Assembly (NCBI RefSeq): GCF_026870155.1
Contig: NZ_CP113975.1
Coordinates: 4,402,001 to 4,466,000, forward strand
Direction: 5' to 3'
DNA length: 64,000 nt
Origin: Flavobacterium marginilacus
GTDB taxonomy: Bacteria > Bacteroidota > Bacteroidia > Flavobacteriales > Flavobacteriaceae
The notes under the pieces are model-generated. The model did not search any database. It saw only the letters and a program-made list of their open reading frames with translations, and was not told the origin of the DNA. Numbering within the stretch: the stretch's first letter is position 1; the number at the start of each line of letters is the position of its first letter. Shown one piece after another: positions 44,592 to 53,465 of the stretch. A program made the position numbers and the translations under genes.

Positions 44592-46055
44592 TTATTGTTT
44601 GATTACGACTCTAGTATGAACTTTTTCGTTTTCCTGTACACGAACAACATAATAGCCCTCGGGCAAACTGGCAGTATCCACTGTGTAGGATTGCATTCCT
44701 GCCTCTAGCTTTGTAACAGCTACCCGTACTGTATGTGCTGTTGCTACACTCGTTAACGTTATTTGCACCTGGGCTGGGTCGTTGAGTTCAAAACCTATGT
44801 AGAGCTGTTCTTTAAACGGCACTGGATATACCTTGATAAACTCTGCTTTTTGCGAAGCCAAAGCTAGTAATACGGCATCTTCTTCTGCAGTAACCGTTTT
44901 GTCATTTTTAGGTCGCAATACCAGTGATATAGGTGTGCCAGGTTCTTTCCAGACACCTATAAAACTATCCACATCAGCTAAAAGGTAACGGGTATTGTTA
45001 TATTTTCTCTGAGTCATGTCCATTCCCAAAACGGTATAATCCAACGGATAGACCTTGAAGCTATGACTGTACAATTGATCAAGATTAAAATTGAATCCTT
45101 GCAGGAAAAGATTGTTGTTCTCAAACAAAACAACATCTTCAAATGTCTTGCCTTCAAAAATAATCTTGGTTTGCAGGTCGCCCAATTCATTTTTACTGAA
45201 AGTAATATCTATCGGTAAAACACGTAAAGGGATTGTTCCTGACCAGTCGTATTCAATAAAACGCCCCGTCCATTGTCCTAGAATATCTTTCGCTTTTAGT
45301 GATATAGTCTCTCCTGCACTTTCAGTTGCCAGCTCACGACTAGCAGTAATTACTTCGGGAGCAATTTTTTTATCTCCTTCATTAGCTTTTTCAATGGCTT
45401 GATCGGCTTGAGTTAGTACTTGCTCCCGTTTGTCTATTTTTATATTCTTTAGGAATGCCTTACTATTTAAGGTTTTATTTCCATACAAATATTCCAAAGC
45501 TTTTTCTGTGTTTTGCTGCACTCCGTATCCCAGATAATAACATACTCCCAGCCAGTGTTTTGCCATATCAAATTTACTTTTTTCAAACCAAGCTACTGCC
45601 TGAGCATAATCTTGTGGCACACCAAAACCTTTGAGATACATGTAGCCCAAAGAATAAGCCGCACGGGAATTTTTTTTATCGGCAGCTTTTTGATACCATT
45701 CCACTGCTTTGCCCATATTGATAGCACAACCCTGCCCTTGACGGTATAAATTCCCCAGATTGTTTTGTGCCACAGGATTATCACCTATTGCAGCTTGCTC
45801 TATATAACCAAATCCTTTGGCTTCATCTTTGACAACTCCAAGTCCTTCTATATACATTAGTCCGATATAATTTTGGGCTAATGGAACACCCGACTCCGCA
45901 CAAGGCAGGAGCTCTTGAAAAATTTTATCATAATCTTTGAAAAGCGCATCGCTTTCCATAATTTCTTTGGCGCTTTCCAGCTTAATTTGGCAATCGGTTT
46001 GCGCCATGACTCCCAAGGTTAAAAACAGGAGCAGTAATGTGTATTTTTTTTTCAT
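44592..46055 (-). CDS. Sel1-repeat protein with T9SS C-terminal sorting domain
   Basis: This 487-residue exported protein has a signal peptide ending in GVMAQ (about 1-18). Four Sel1-like repeats (about 60-200) include QNYIGLMYIEGLGV, QNNLGNLYRQGQGC, AYSLGYMYLKGFGV and KHWLGVCYYLGYGV. A middle beta-rich region (about 250-370) follows. The C-terminus has the type A sorting domain features: KVYPVPFKEQLYIGF near 408, then LPEGYYVVRVQ and a basic end (RVVIKQ). It should therefore cross the outer membrane through the type IX system. It lies 5 bases before the metallopeptidase gene, so they probably share a transcript. Confidence 0.86.
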   Translation of the reverse strand: MKKKYTLLLLFLTLGVMAQTDCQIKLESAKEIMESDALFKDYDKIFQELLPCAESGVPLAQNYIGLMYIEGLGVVKDEAKGFGYIEQAAIGDNPVAQNNLGNLYRQGQGCAINMGKAVEWYQKAADKKNSRAAYSLGYMYLKGFGVPQDYAQAVAWFEKSKFDMAKHWLGVCYYLGYGVQQNTEKALEYLYGNKTLNSKAFLKNIKIDKREQVLTQADQAIEKANEGDKKIAPEVITASRELATESAGETISLKAKDILGQWTGRFIEYDWSGTIPLRVLPIDITFSKNELGDLQTKIIFEGKTFEDVVLFENNNLFLQGFNFNLDQLYSHSFKVYPLDYTVLGMDMTQRKYNNTRYLLADVDSFIGVWKEPGTPISLVLRPKNDKTVTAEEDAVLLALASQKAEFIKVYPVPFKEQLYIGFELNDPAQVQITLTSVATAHTVRVAVTKLEAGMQSYTVDTASLPEGYYVVRVQENEKVHTRVVIKQ

Positions 46056-46206
46056 ATTAATTTGTTTGTTGTTAACTATTTTCTCACCTCAACACTCTCC
46101 ACACGTGCGACAGCAAGCTATCGAAGCAGAGGAGCGAAGCTAAATCTGGATTTCATTTTTTTATTGTTCTTTGGAATTTGGAATTTCCTTTTTAGAATTT
46201 GATTCT

Positions 46207-46926
46207 TTAGTTCCACTGAAAATCATTCGAAGCAGCTTCTTTAACTTCTGCTGTTTTTACATTAAATTCTTTGCAGGTTTTCGCAAACTCTTTTTCGAAG
46301 TTGAATCTTAAAACTCCCAGTTTAGGCTTTAGTAAATTAGAATCAAAACTTAAGTAAGCATTAGTCAAAAGCTGATTCAAATGATAGCTATAAATGAGCT
46401 TGTACAATTTTAGCTTTTGGTCTTTGGTTAAATCAGGATTGTTTTTACTCAATTGCATAAACTCAGGTTTGGCTTTTTCTGTGGCTTCATCTCTATAATT
46501 ATCCACTACAAAATTCCCGAATTGATTGTAGGTAATTAACTGGCTTATTTTTTTGGCATAAAAATTCCGAGCTTCCTTTATTTTAAAATTAAACAGAGTT
46601 CCAGGATCTTCAACACTAAATGCACCATTAGCCAGCTTTTTCCGGTTATCCAAATCCTTCAACACCTGATTTCGTTCTTCAATGATTTTTATCAAATCTT
46701 TAGTATTTTCTTCAGTAAGACCTGCACGCTTGGCATTAATATAAAACACCTTTTCCATTGATGCAGTTACAACACTTATATTGGGAATTTGTTTTCCATC
46801 AGATTTTGTGTTCGTTTTGGTTTCCTCACTGGGAACATTTACATTTTTGGCTTCATCAAAATTTTGTGATTGGACTCTTGTTGCAAACAAAAGGACAGCT
46901 AGAGTTAAGTAAATTGGTATTTTCAT
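46207..46926 (-). CDS. Exported protein of unknown function
   Basis: This 239-residue protein has a signal peptide ending in RVQSQ (about 1-21), a polar linker (about 22-50), then an all-helical, lysine-rich domain. Segments such as LTEENTKDLIKIIEERN and LTKDQKLKLYKLIYSYH recall LTxxQ-type periplasmic proteins, but I cannot assign it firmly. It lies between the Sel1 and transglutaminase genes on the same strand and may belong to that gene group. Confidence 0.72.
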   Translation of the reverse strand: MKIPIYLTLAVLLFATRVQSQNFDEAKNVNVPSEETKTNTKSDGKQIPNISVVTASMEKVFYINAKRAGLTEENTKDLIKIIEERNQVLKDLDNRKKLANGAFSVEDPGTLFNFKIKEARNFYAKKISQLITYNQFGNFVVDNYRDEATEKAKPEFMQLSKNNPDLTKDQKLKLYKLIYSYHLNQLLTNAYLSFDSNLLKPKLGVLRFNFEKEFAKTCKEFNVKTAEVKEAASNDFQWN

Positions 46927-46979
46927 TTGTTGTTATTTTAAGTTTATTGTTTAAAATTCGTTTTTTGGAATTTGAAATG

Positions 46980-48512
46980 TTAGTACCATTCAATTTGTTT
47001 AGTAGAAGTATTAATTCTAAAAATTCGTTCATAACCATTACTCTTTTTACAAAGCACTGCAAACAAACCATTGTCGGGAATTTTAGAAAAATGGATTGCG
47101 CTGTCTTTTGAGATTGCCTCTTCAATTTTTTTCCAGCCGTTGTCCCAAACCATCAGCCTGAAAATCTCATTTTCAAAAACTTCAAAGGAATTAAAATCCA
47201 ATGTTTTCTCCTTATTAGCCTTATCTTTAGTGATACTGAATGAAAATGTTTTAGCATAATTAGGCTTCAAGACAATTTGATTCTTCTCAGCATCTAATAA
47301 TATCGGATACTGTTCATATTGCATTGTCTGATTTTCCGCCAGATAAAAGCTAGGCAAATACACTATACTGATTCCTAAATTATTAAATTCAATAGTGTTT
47401 AAAATTCTCTTTCCCCAATCTGTAGCACTCCATTTTCCCAGATTAAAGACATTGAGATACCCAATAGCAGCTGGATTTGCTGCAGGAATTGGATAACTGA
47501 TTTTGCCGACAGCCACATATTCGGCCGTAACGTCTACAATGTTTTTGTCTTTCATAAACCCATCAGGAATTGTCTTAGCATCTACAATGGACGCCAATGC
47601 AGTTTGTTGAATCGAATAAGTCTTACGAAACACTTTAGCTAAGCGTTTTTCGGTTGCATTATAAGCATATGGCAATCCTTTGGAATTCCCAAAGCAGTTG
47701 CCGTTAAAAGGAATATGTTCTCCTTTTTCAGTAATTATTGTGTTCCAAAAATGCCTTTTAGAAGAAGCTCCATAAAAAGGTGTAAAATCAAAAGTGACAG
47801 CAAGTCCCATGGATCGGCATGCCAACAATGTTAAATTGGCCAAGTCACTGCAAGCTCCTTCTCTTCTAAATAATAATTGTTTTGGACTCAAAAAGGGAAT
47901 TGGATCTGGACGGCTTTCTAAAAATCTGAAATTTTTAAGTTCTAAAATAACATTAGTCGCTACTTCAACAGATGATTTTTTATTTTCAACAGTATTGCTG
48001 GCATTTGAAACTAAAAATTGATAGTCACTACGCCAATCTTCCAAAGGCTCTGTCATACTCCTATAAGGCAAAATATATTCACAAAAAGCAGCAAAATCAT
48101 ACGATTTAGACCAAGGATTGTTCCTCCATGAATCAAAAGCCAAATCGATGTCTTTAATTATCAATTCAGGGGTTACTACATTAACATCCATCACCTTATA
48201 GGTTTGAGGCTTAATTTTGATGCTGTCTTTTAGCTTTTTAAATTTCTTTACTGCAATTTCCTTATTATCATAATCGAATTCGTTAAAAAGTACTTTTTTA
48301 CCGCTCTCATCCACCCAAGCGTAATTTTGAGACTTCTGAATAGAAATATTATCCATCAAGAAAGCGACAGCCTGCTGTTTTTGGATATCGTTAGGATAAT
48401 GTGCAGTCAAGACATTTTTTAATTCTATTCTTTTAAATTCTGTACTGTCTTTTGGCTGAGCAAACAAAGCATAAGTAAAAACAAGAAAACATCCCAATAT
48501 TTTTTTACACAT
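46980..48512 (-). CDS. Exported transglutaminase-like protein
   Basis: This 510-residue protein has a signal peptide ending in ALFAQ (about 1-19). A transglutaminase-like core has the candidate catalytic Cys in RREGACSDLANLTLL (about residue 220) and His in SSKRHFWNTII (about residue 250). A C-terminal beta-rich region (about 340-510) follows. Proteins of this fold can act as cysteine proteases, peptidoglycan amidases or cross-linking enzymes; the substrate is unknown. It is the first gene of the minus-strand accessory group and is read away from the O-antigen ligase-like gene. Confidence 0.82.
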   Translation of the reverse strand: MCKKILGCFLVFTYALFAQPKDSTEFKRIELKNVLTAHYPNDIQKQQAVAFLMDNISIQKSQNYAWVDESGKKVLFNEFDYDNKEIAVKKFKKLKDSIKIKPQTYKVMDVNVVTPELIIKDIDLAFDSWRNNPWSKSYDFAAFCEYILPYRSMTEPLEDWRSDYQFLVSNASNTVENKKSSVEVATNVILELKNFRFLESRPDPIPFLSPKQLLFRREGACSDLANLTLLACRSMGLAVTFDFTPFYGASSKRHFWNTIITEKGEHIPFNGNCFGNSKGLPYAYNATEKRLAKVFRKTYSIQQTALASIVDAKTIPDGFMKDKNIVDVTAEYVAVGKISYPIPAANPAAIGYLNVFNLGKWSATDWGKRILNTIEFNNLGISIVYLPSFYLAENQTMQYEQYPILLDAEKNQIVLKPNYAKTFSFSITKDKANKEKTLDFNSFEVFENEIFRLMVWDNGWKKIEEAISKDSAIHFSKIPDNGLFAVLCKKSNGYERIFRINTSTKQIEWY

Positions 48513-48653
48513 AATTTATTTCTTACATTTTATTTCAAAAAAAGTAAAAAAATACTTATTTAGTGTTAAATATAAGTTAAAATTATATTTTATTTTAACA
48601 ACTTAATTCTTAATAACTAAAATTTGCTACGTAAAATCAGACAAACAGCAAGC

Positions 48654-50417
48654 ATGAAAGCTATTTTTTTCTTAATTTCTTATATTTTAATTCTTATTGT
48701 CTCTCTTATAAATTGCTCTAGCGAAAATCTTCCCTTTCTAAAAGAAGATTATATTTACTGGATTTTTATACTTACACCTGTTGCCCTATTTTTTAATCCA
48801 ACAAACAAAACATTAAAAATAAATATTCATGATACCATCTTGATATTGCTAGCCATTATCGGAACAATTCATTTTATCATCTTTTCAAAAGCAACCATAT
48901 ACAATACTACCATTTGGTGTTACATCGGTTATTTAGTTATTTATCTACTATTAAGAACTTATAGTACAGCAACAGAAGTTACCAAGAAAATACTGATTTA
49001 CTTACTCTATTTTTGCACAAGCACTGCAGTCCTTAATATTTTTTGGATGTTTTTACAATGGAAACATTTAGTTTCATCTCCAAATGAATTTTTCTTAACT
49101 ACAGGACTGTTTTTTTCACCTAATCAATTAGGAATTTATTTAAGCATTGGTTGTCTTAGCAGTCTGTATTTATTCCAAAAAGCAAAAAATTCTTTAATAA
49201 AAACTGGTTTAGGATTGAGTTTGTTACTGATTTTAATAGGGGTTTGTATTAGTGAATCAAGAGGTGCTTTTATTAGTTTATGTACTGCAATAGGATATTA
49301 TTTTTATCATTCAAAAATAAAAATGAAATCCCCCGTTAATTGGAAAACAACTTTAGTAATTGGCATACTGATTGTTAGCAGTCTTTATTTTGTAACAGCA
49401 GTAAACAAGAACAAAGCAGAGTCAAATTCTGGGCGATATTTTACTACTAAACAAGTCATACAACAAATCGCTAAAAACCCATTGGGCTACGGAGTAAATT
49501 CATTTTCATCAGAATATAATAAATTAAAAGCGCAGTATTTTGACACTAATTCTAATTGGGAAGAAATGAAAAATGCTGGTTATATTTATAATGCAAATAA
49601 CGATTTCCTAGAATTAACTTTCGAACTGGGTATTTTATGGATTCTCCCTTTTCTAGTTTTCATTGTACTTCTTTTTAGGAAAAAAGAAAATACTATTGAG
49701 ATCCAAATAGCACGTACAATACTTATTTGTTTATTAGTTTTTTCGCTAACAAACAACATTCTTACTCTGCCTATTTTTCCAATAATAACCTGCATTTGTA
49801 CCGTTATAATTATAAATACAACGAATCCGAAAGTCATCTATGAATGTAAAAACAGAACTTTTTATAAATTAATAACAATTGGACTTATCCTATCATTTGC
49901 AATCATACAAATTAATCGCATAAACGCAGAATACAAGCTATATAAATTATACAAAGACAAGCTTTATCTAAAAGGAGAAAATCAATTAAAGGGTTATTTG
50001 TCAAAAATTGACAACAAAGGAGAAGAACTTTTTATGGGAGGTATAATTCTCATAAAAAATGGGTATAAAAAAGAAAGCACTGCCTATATTAAAACTGGTT
50101 TTGAACGTTCAGGAAAGCCAAGCTTTGGAAGAATCCTTGCTAATGGATTAAAAAAACAGAAACAATATACTCTGGCAGAAACTATATACACTTACAATAA
50201 AAATGTTGAACCATATCGATACGAAGCCCGAGTGGATTTATTTGACTTATTTTTGGAAACCAATCAAAAGGCAAAGGCAAAAAAAATGGCGTTAGAAATC
50301 ATCAATTTACCTATAAAGATTCATTCTGCATCAATTATAGGTTTTAAGAAAAAAGCAAAATTGTATCTTAAAAAATATAATAATGAGCAGACAAAAAAAT
50401 CAAATTCCAAATTCTAA
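48654..50417 (+). CDS. O-antigen ligase-family membrane protein with C-terminal helical repeats
   Basis: This 587-residue protein has about eleven membrane segments. The large extracytoplasmic loop of the Wzy/WaaL superfamily follows ISESRGAFISL and includes SGRYFTTKQVIQQIAKNPLGYGVNSFSSEY. The C-terminal part (about 440-575) looks like TPR-type helices. It probably polymerises or ligates a surface glycan. A TTG start at 48624 would extend it by ten residues. The ATG at 48654 opens the first hydrophobic helix directly and is preferred. Confidence 0.85.
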   Translation: MKAIFFLISYILILIVSLINCSSENLPFLKEDYIYWIFILTPVALFFNPTNKTLKINIHDTILILLAIIGTIHFIIFSKATIYNTTIWCYIGYLVIYLLLRTYSTATEVTKKILIYLLYFCTSTAVLNIFWMFLQWKHLVSSPNEFFLTTGLFFSPNQLGIYLSIGCLSSLYLFQKAKNSLIKTGLGLSLLLILIGVCISESRGAFISLCTAIGYYFYHSKIKMKSPVNWKTTLVIGILIVSSLYFVTAVNKNKAESNSGRYFTTKQVIQQIAKNPLGYGVNSFSSEYNKLKAQYFDTNSNWEEMKNAGYIYNANNDFLELTFELGILWILPFLVFIVLLFRKKENTIEIQIARTILICLLVFSLTNNILTLPIFPIITCICTVIIINTTNPKVIYECKNRTFYKLITIGLILSFAIIQINRINAEYKLYKLYKDKLYLKGENQLKGYLSKIDNKGEELFMGGIILIKNGYKKESTAYIKTGFERSGKPSFGRILANGLKKQKQYTLAETIYTYNKNVEPYRYEARVDLFDLFLETNQKAKAKKMALEIINLPIKIHSASIIGFKKKAKLYLKKYNNEQTKKSNSKF

Positions 50418-50443
50418 TTTTCAAAAGCTAGAATTTGGAATTT
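50402..50443. terminator. Hairpin between convergent genes
   Basis: AAATTCCAAATTCTA (50402-50416) pairs perfectly with TAGAATTTGGAATTT (50429-50443). The left arm overlaps the stop codon of the O-antigen ligase-like gene. It has no long T-run, so its strength as a terminator is uncertain. Confidence 0.6.
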
Positions 50444-50452
50444 AGTAAAAAT

Positions 50453-50788
50453 TTATTTTTTCAACTCTAATTTCTCTGCAAAATAATCACAAAAGTCAAG
50501 CATTGTATCCGACATTTTTTCATCATTTGTGGCTCTTCTGAAAGTTTCAGCCATAGACATCAGTGTCTGGTGAAAGAAAATTTTCATTTCATCAACAGGC
50601 ATGTCTTTTGTCCACAAATCGATACGCATGCTTTCTTTGGCTTTGCTGTCCCAAACATTCAGCATAATGGCTTTCGATTCCGAGAGATTTACTCCGCCGT
50701 CTTCTGCTGTCCAAAAAAGTTTTTCCGGAACACGGTTTTCGTCTAATTCGACTAAAAATTTAATTTCTGAGGTATTTTTATCTGACAT
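50453..50788 (-). CDS. gldC: Gliding motility protein GldC
   Basis: This 111-residue cytoplasmic protein matches the flavobacterial GldC family in length, in its opening (SEIKFLVELDENRVPEKLFWTAEDGG) and in its C-terminal helix. GldC is reported to stabilise GldB and is found only in gliding or related Bacteroidota. Its start overlaps the gldB stop by one base. Confidence 0.94.
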   Translation of the reverse strand: MSDKNTSEIKFLVELDENRVPEKLFWTAEDGGVNLSESKAIMLNVWDSKAKESMRIDLWTKDMPVDEMKIFFHQTLMSMAETFRRATNDEKMSDTMLDFCDYFAEKLELKK

Positions 50789-51747
50789 TATTTCTTGGGT
50801 TTGTATTTTGATTGTTCAAAAATTTCTTTGGCACTGGCTTTTAACAACTGGTCTGCCGAAACATTATTATTCTCCATATACGAGCGAACTATCTGCCAGC
50901 CTATCCAGGCACCAACTCTTCCGGGAGAATCATTATCAATCTCTAAATAAAATTTTGAAAATGGAGATGGGTCAATAAAACGTGATATCAGCTTTTGGTC
51001 ACCGCTGTAAAGCATTTCCCTCTCAATAAAATAGCGCCAGATATAATTTTCATTTTCCTGACACCAGACAAGCTGCTCTGGAGTGTATCCCATTTTTTCG
51101 GCATCTGTATATTCCGGAAGCAGAATATCCTTCAGATAAAGTTCCTTACCAATATAAATCATCTGTGCTAACAGATTTTTCTCTGTCGGAGGAACTATTT
51201 TCCTAAGCGAAAAACTAGTCACTACGTCCGGCATCATTTGTCTTTCTTCAAAATTTTGCTTTAGATATTTTGGAAAAGTGTAGAATTTATGCTCTTTTCC
51301 TAAATATAGTTCCAATGAAATTATGATTAATGAATCGGCATAAATGGCTTTATTATTATAATCCATATCCGAAATTAAAGTAATTACTTTTGGCGTTTTA
51401 GTCTTTGGAAAATAATATTTCATATGCTGTACCAAAGCTTCAATACTGCTTTGAATCCCTTCAGACGCTGGATATTTTTTTTCAACTTCAGCATATACTT
51501 CTTTCCAGATTGGAGCAGTCATTTTATTGGTCCAGACAGTATCATTAATCTGAGGCGAAAAAAAATAAGGATATTTCTTTTTTAATTTAGGCAAATCTTT
51601 TGGAGAGGTTTCAAAAAACTCTTTATCAAAACGCTCAACCTTAATAGTTTCAACAGATGTTTCTTCGATGGCCTTTTCAACTTTGCTTTTTTGATCACAA
51701 GATAACAAAAGCAGGCTACAGACTATCGTTAAGAGAAATAATTTCAT
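50788..51747 (-). CDS. gldB: Gliding motility lipoprotein GldB
   Basis: This 319-residue lipoprotein has lipobox LLSC (Cys17). The body matches GldB (VERFDKEFFETSPKDLPKLKKKYPYFFSP, MIYIGKELYLKDILLP, PGRVGAWIGWQIVRSYM). GldB is required for gliding and chitin use in Flavobacterium johnsoniae and functions with the T9SS/gliding machinery. It is upstream of gldC in the usual pair and divergent from nadE. Confidence 0.95.
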   Translation of the reverse strand: MKLFLLTIVCSLLLLSCDQKSKVEKAIEETSVETIKVERFDKEFFETSPKDLPKLKKKYPYFFSPQINDTVWTNKMTAPIWKEVYAEVEKKYPASEGIQSSIEALVQHMKYYFPKTKTPKVITLISDMDYNNKAIYADSLIIISLELYLGKEHKFYTFPKYLKQNFEERQMMPDVVTSFSLRKIVPPTEKNLLAQMIYIGKELYLKDILLPEYTDAEKMGYTPEQLVWCQENENYIWRYFIEREMLYSGDQKLISRFIDPSPFSKFYLEIDNDSPGRVGAWIGWQIVRSYMENNNVSADQLLKASAKEIFEQSKYKPKK

Positions 51748-51859
51748 ACTTATTTTATTTATTTATCAGTTTTCTGATGTATTTAGAGAATAATTCACAA
51801 ATCTTCATGAGGTTTTTCAACCTAAACCAAACATCCTCTATTCAATTCTATTATTTTAT

Positions 51860-51867
51860 TAAATTTG
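51860..51867 (+). promoter_or_regulatory. -7 element upstream of nadE
   Basis: TAAATTTG matches TAnnTTTG exactly. Transcription would begin near 51872, about 78 bases before the start codon, at the left arm of the hairpin described next. Confidence 0.62.
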
Positions 51868-51911
51868 TTACCATAAGGAAGTCAAAAAAAGATGGTAACG
51901 CTTTTTTTTTT
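51867..51911 (+). terminator. Terminator-like hairpin in the nadE leader
   Basis: GTTACCAT (51867-51874) pairs perfectly with ATGGTAAC (51892-51899), followed after two bases by ten T (51902-51911). It lies between the -7 element and the nadE start. It may be an attenuator, an operator palindrome, or a true terminator with a second promoter further down. Confidence 0.6.
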
Positions 51912-51949
51912 GCAAATATACATTCCTCCTTTTTAAAACTTAAACTATT

Positions 51950-52747
51950 ATGACTAAAAAAAGAACCCTTCAGATCGAAAAAGTAAATACACATATTGTC
52001 GAATGGCTAAAAAGCTATGCTGAAAATTCAAAAGTTAATGGATTTGTTATAGGAATTTCCGGTGGTGTAGATTCAGCTGTAACCTCAACACTCTGCGCTC
52101 AGACCGGACTGAAAGTATTATGCGTTGAAATGCCAATCCATCAGGCACCAAGCCATGTTTCAAGAGCCAGAGAACATATTTCACAATTAAAAAACAGATT
52201 CCCAAATGTGACCAGCGCTGCTGCAGATTTAACTTCAGTTTTTGAAACATTCAAAAAAGAGGTTCCAACTGTTAGTAATGAAGCTGTTGTAAATTTATCT
52301 CTTGCTAATACACGTGCCCGTTTACGCATGACCACTTTGTACTATTTTGCCGGCATCCATGGATTACTGGTAGCTGGAACAGGAAACAAAGTAGAAGATT
52401 TTGGCGTGGGCTTTTACACTAAATACGGGGACGGCGGAGTTGATTTGAGTCCGATAGCCGATTTAGTAAAATCCGAAGTATATCAATTAGGTGCTTATTT
52501 AAAAATTCCGGACTCAATATTATCTGCTTCTCCTACAGACGGATTATTTGGCGACGACCGAACAGATGAAGATCAATTGGGCGCAAGTTACGATGAATTG
52601 GAATGGGCAATGGACGCAAATGATTCAGAAACTGACCCTGAAACTTTCACTGAACGTCAAAAAACAGTTTACGAAATTTATAAAAAACTTAACAAAAATA
52701 ACCAGCATAAAATGAATCCAATACCTGTTTGTATAATAAATTGTTAA
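51950..52747 (+). CDS. nadE: NH3-dependent NAD+ synthetase
   Basis: This 265-residue enzyme amidates deamido-NAD to NAD+, the last step of NAD synthesis. The N-type ATP-pyrophosphatase loop GISGGVDSAV (about 33-42) is intact. LVAGTGNKVEDFGVGFYTKYGDGGVDLSPIADL contains the deamido-NAD and ATP contacts. There is no glutaminase domain, so it uses free ammonia. Confidence 0.96.
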   Translation: MTKKRTLQIEKVNTHIVEWLKSYAENSKVNGFVIGISGGVDSAVTSTLCAQTGLKVLCVEMPIHQAPSHVSRAREHISQLKNRFPNVTSAAADLTSVFETFKKEVPTVSNEAVVNLSLANTRARLRMTTLYYFAGIHGLLVAGTGNKVEDFGVGFYTKYGDGGVDLSPIADLVKSEVYQLGAYLKIPDSILSASPTDGLFGDDRTDEDQLGASYDELEWAMDANDSETDPETFTERQKTVYEIYKKLNKNNQHKMNPIPVCIINC

Positions 52748-52835
52748 AAAAAAAATAATTTGTCCGAAAAATTAGACTTATGTAAAATATTTTTTTAATT
52801 TTATATCTTCAAAAACAATCCTAAAACTAAATACC

Positions 52836-53465
52836 ATGATTAAAGTTTGTTTAGCAGATAACTATCCTGTAGTACATTTTGGAATAAAATCGTACTTCAA
52901 AGACCATTCTGAAATTTCAATCGTTGCAAACGTTGGAAATTTCGCTATGGTAAAAGACATCCTTCTTAGCAAAGAAATTGATGTCCTAGTGTTGGACCTG
53001 GAACTTGAAGGCCTTTCAAGTATTTTCGAAATCAAATCGGTTTTGAAAAATTTTCCAAAAACAAAAATTATTTTTTACAGCGGTCTTTCGGAACAGATTT
53101 ACGCTCCAAATGCTATTAAAGCAGGGGTTTCTGGATTTGTCCACAAAACCGAAAAACTGGAAACTTTGGGTCAGTCGATCATCAAAGTAAACCAAGGTAA
53201 AATCATCATGAATGAAGCAGTCATGAAAAACATTGCTCTAATTGCAAAACAAAGCAAAAGCGAACGTTTGTACAGAAAACTTTCCAATCGTGAAGTTGAA
53301 GTACTGCGTTATTTGAGCGATGGAAAGAAAAACCATGAAATCGCTGAAATCTTATCGCTTAACGAAAAAACAATCAGTACTTACAAACTACGATTGCTGA
53401 CTAAATTAAACGTTACGAATCTAGTAGATTTAGTAAACAAAGCTAAAACTTTAGAAATCGTTTAA
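52836..53465 (+). CDS. LuxR-type response regulator
   Basis: This 209-residue protein has a receiver domain (about 1-120; D8, phospho-acceptor D54 in LVLDLEL, HKTEKLE with the conserved Lys) and a LuxR-type helix-turn-helix (about 145-205; LSNREVEVLRYLSDGKKNHEIAEILSLNEKTISTYK). No kinase gene is adjacent, so it is an orphan here. Its stop codon overlaps that of dnaG by 4 bases on the opposite strand. Confidence 0.95.
   Translation: MIKVCLADNYPVVHFGIKSYFKDHSEISIVANVGNFAMVKDILLSKEIDVLVLDLELEGLSSIFEIKSVLKNFPKTKIIFYSGLSEQIYAPNAIKAGVSGFVHKTEKLETLGQSIIKVNQGKIIMNEAVMKNIALIAKQSKSERLYRKLSNREVEVLRYLSDGKKNHEIAEILSLNEKTISTYKLRLLTKLNVTNLVDLVNKAKTLEIV

Noticed and set aside
46080..46140. Slightly GC-richer stretch between the Sel1 and small exported protein genes
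   Set aside because: No complete tRNA-like or hairpin structure could be drawn; it may be the remnant of a gene end but nothing supports a call.
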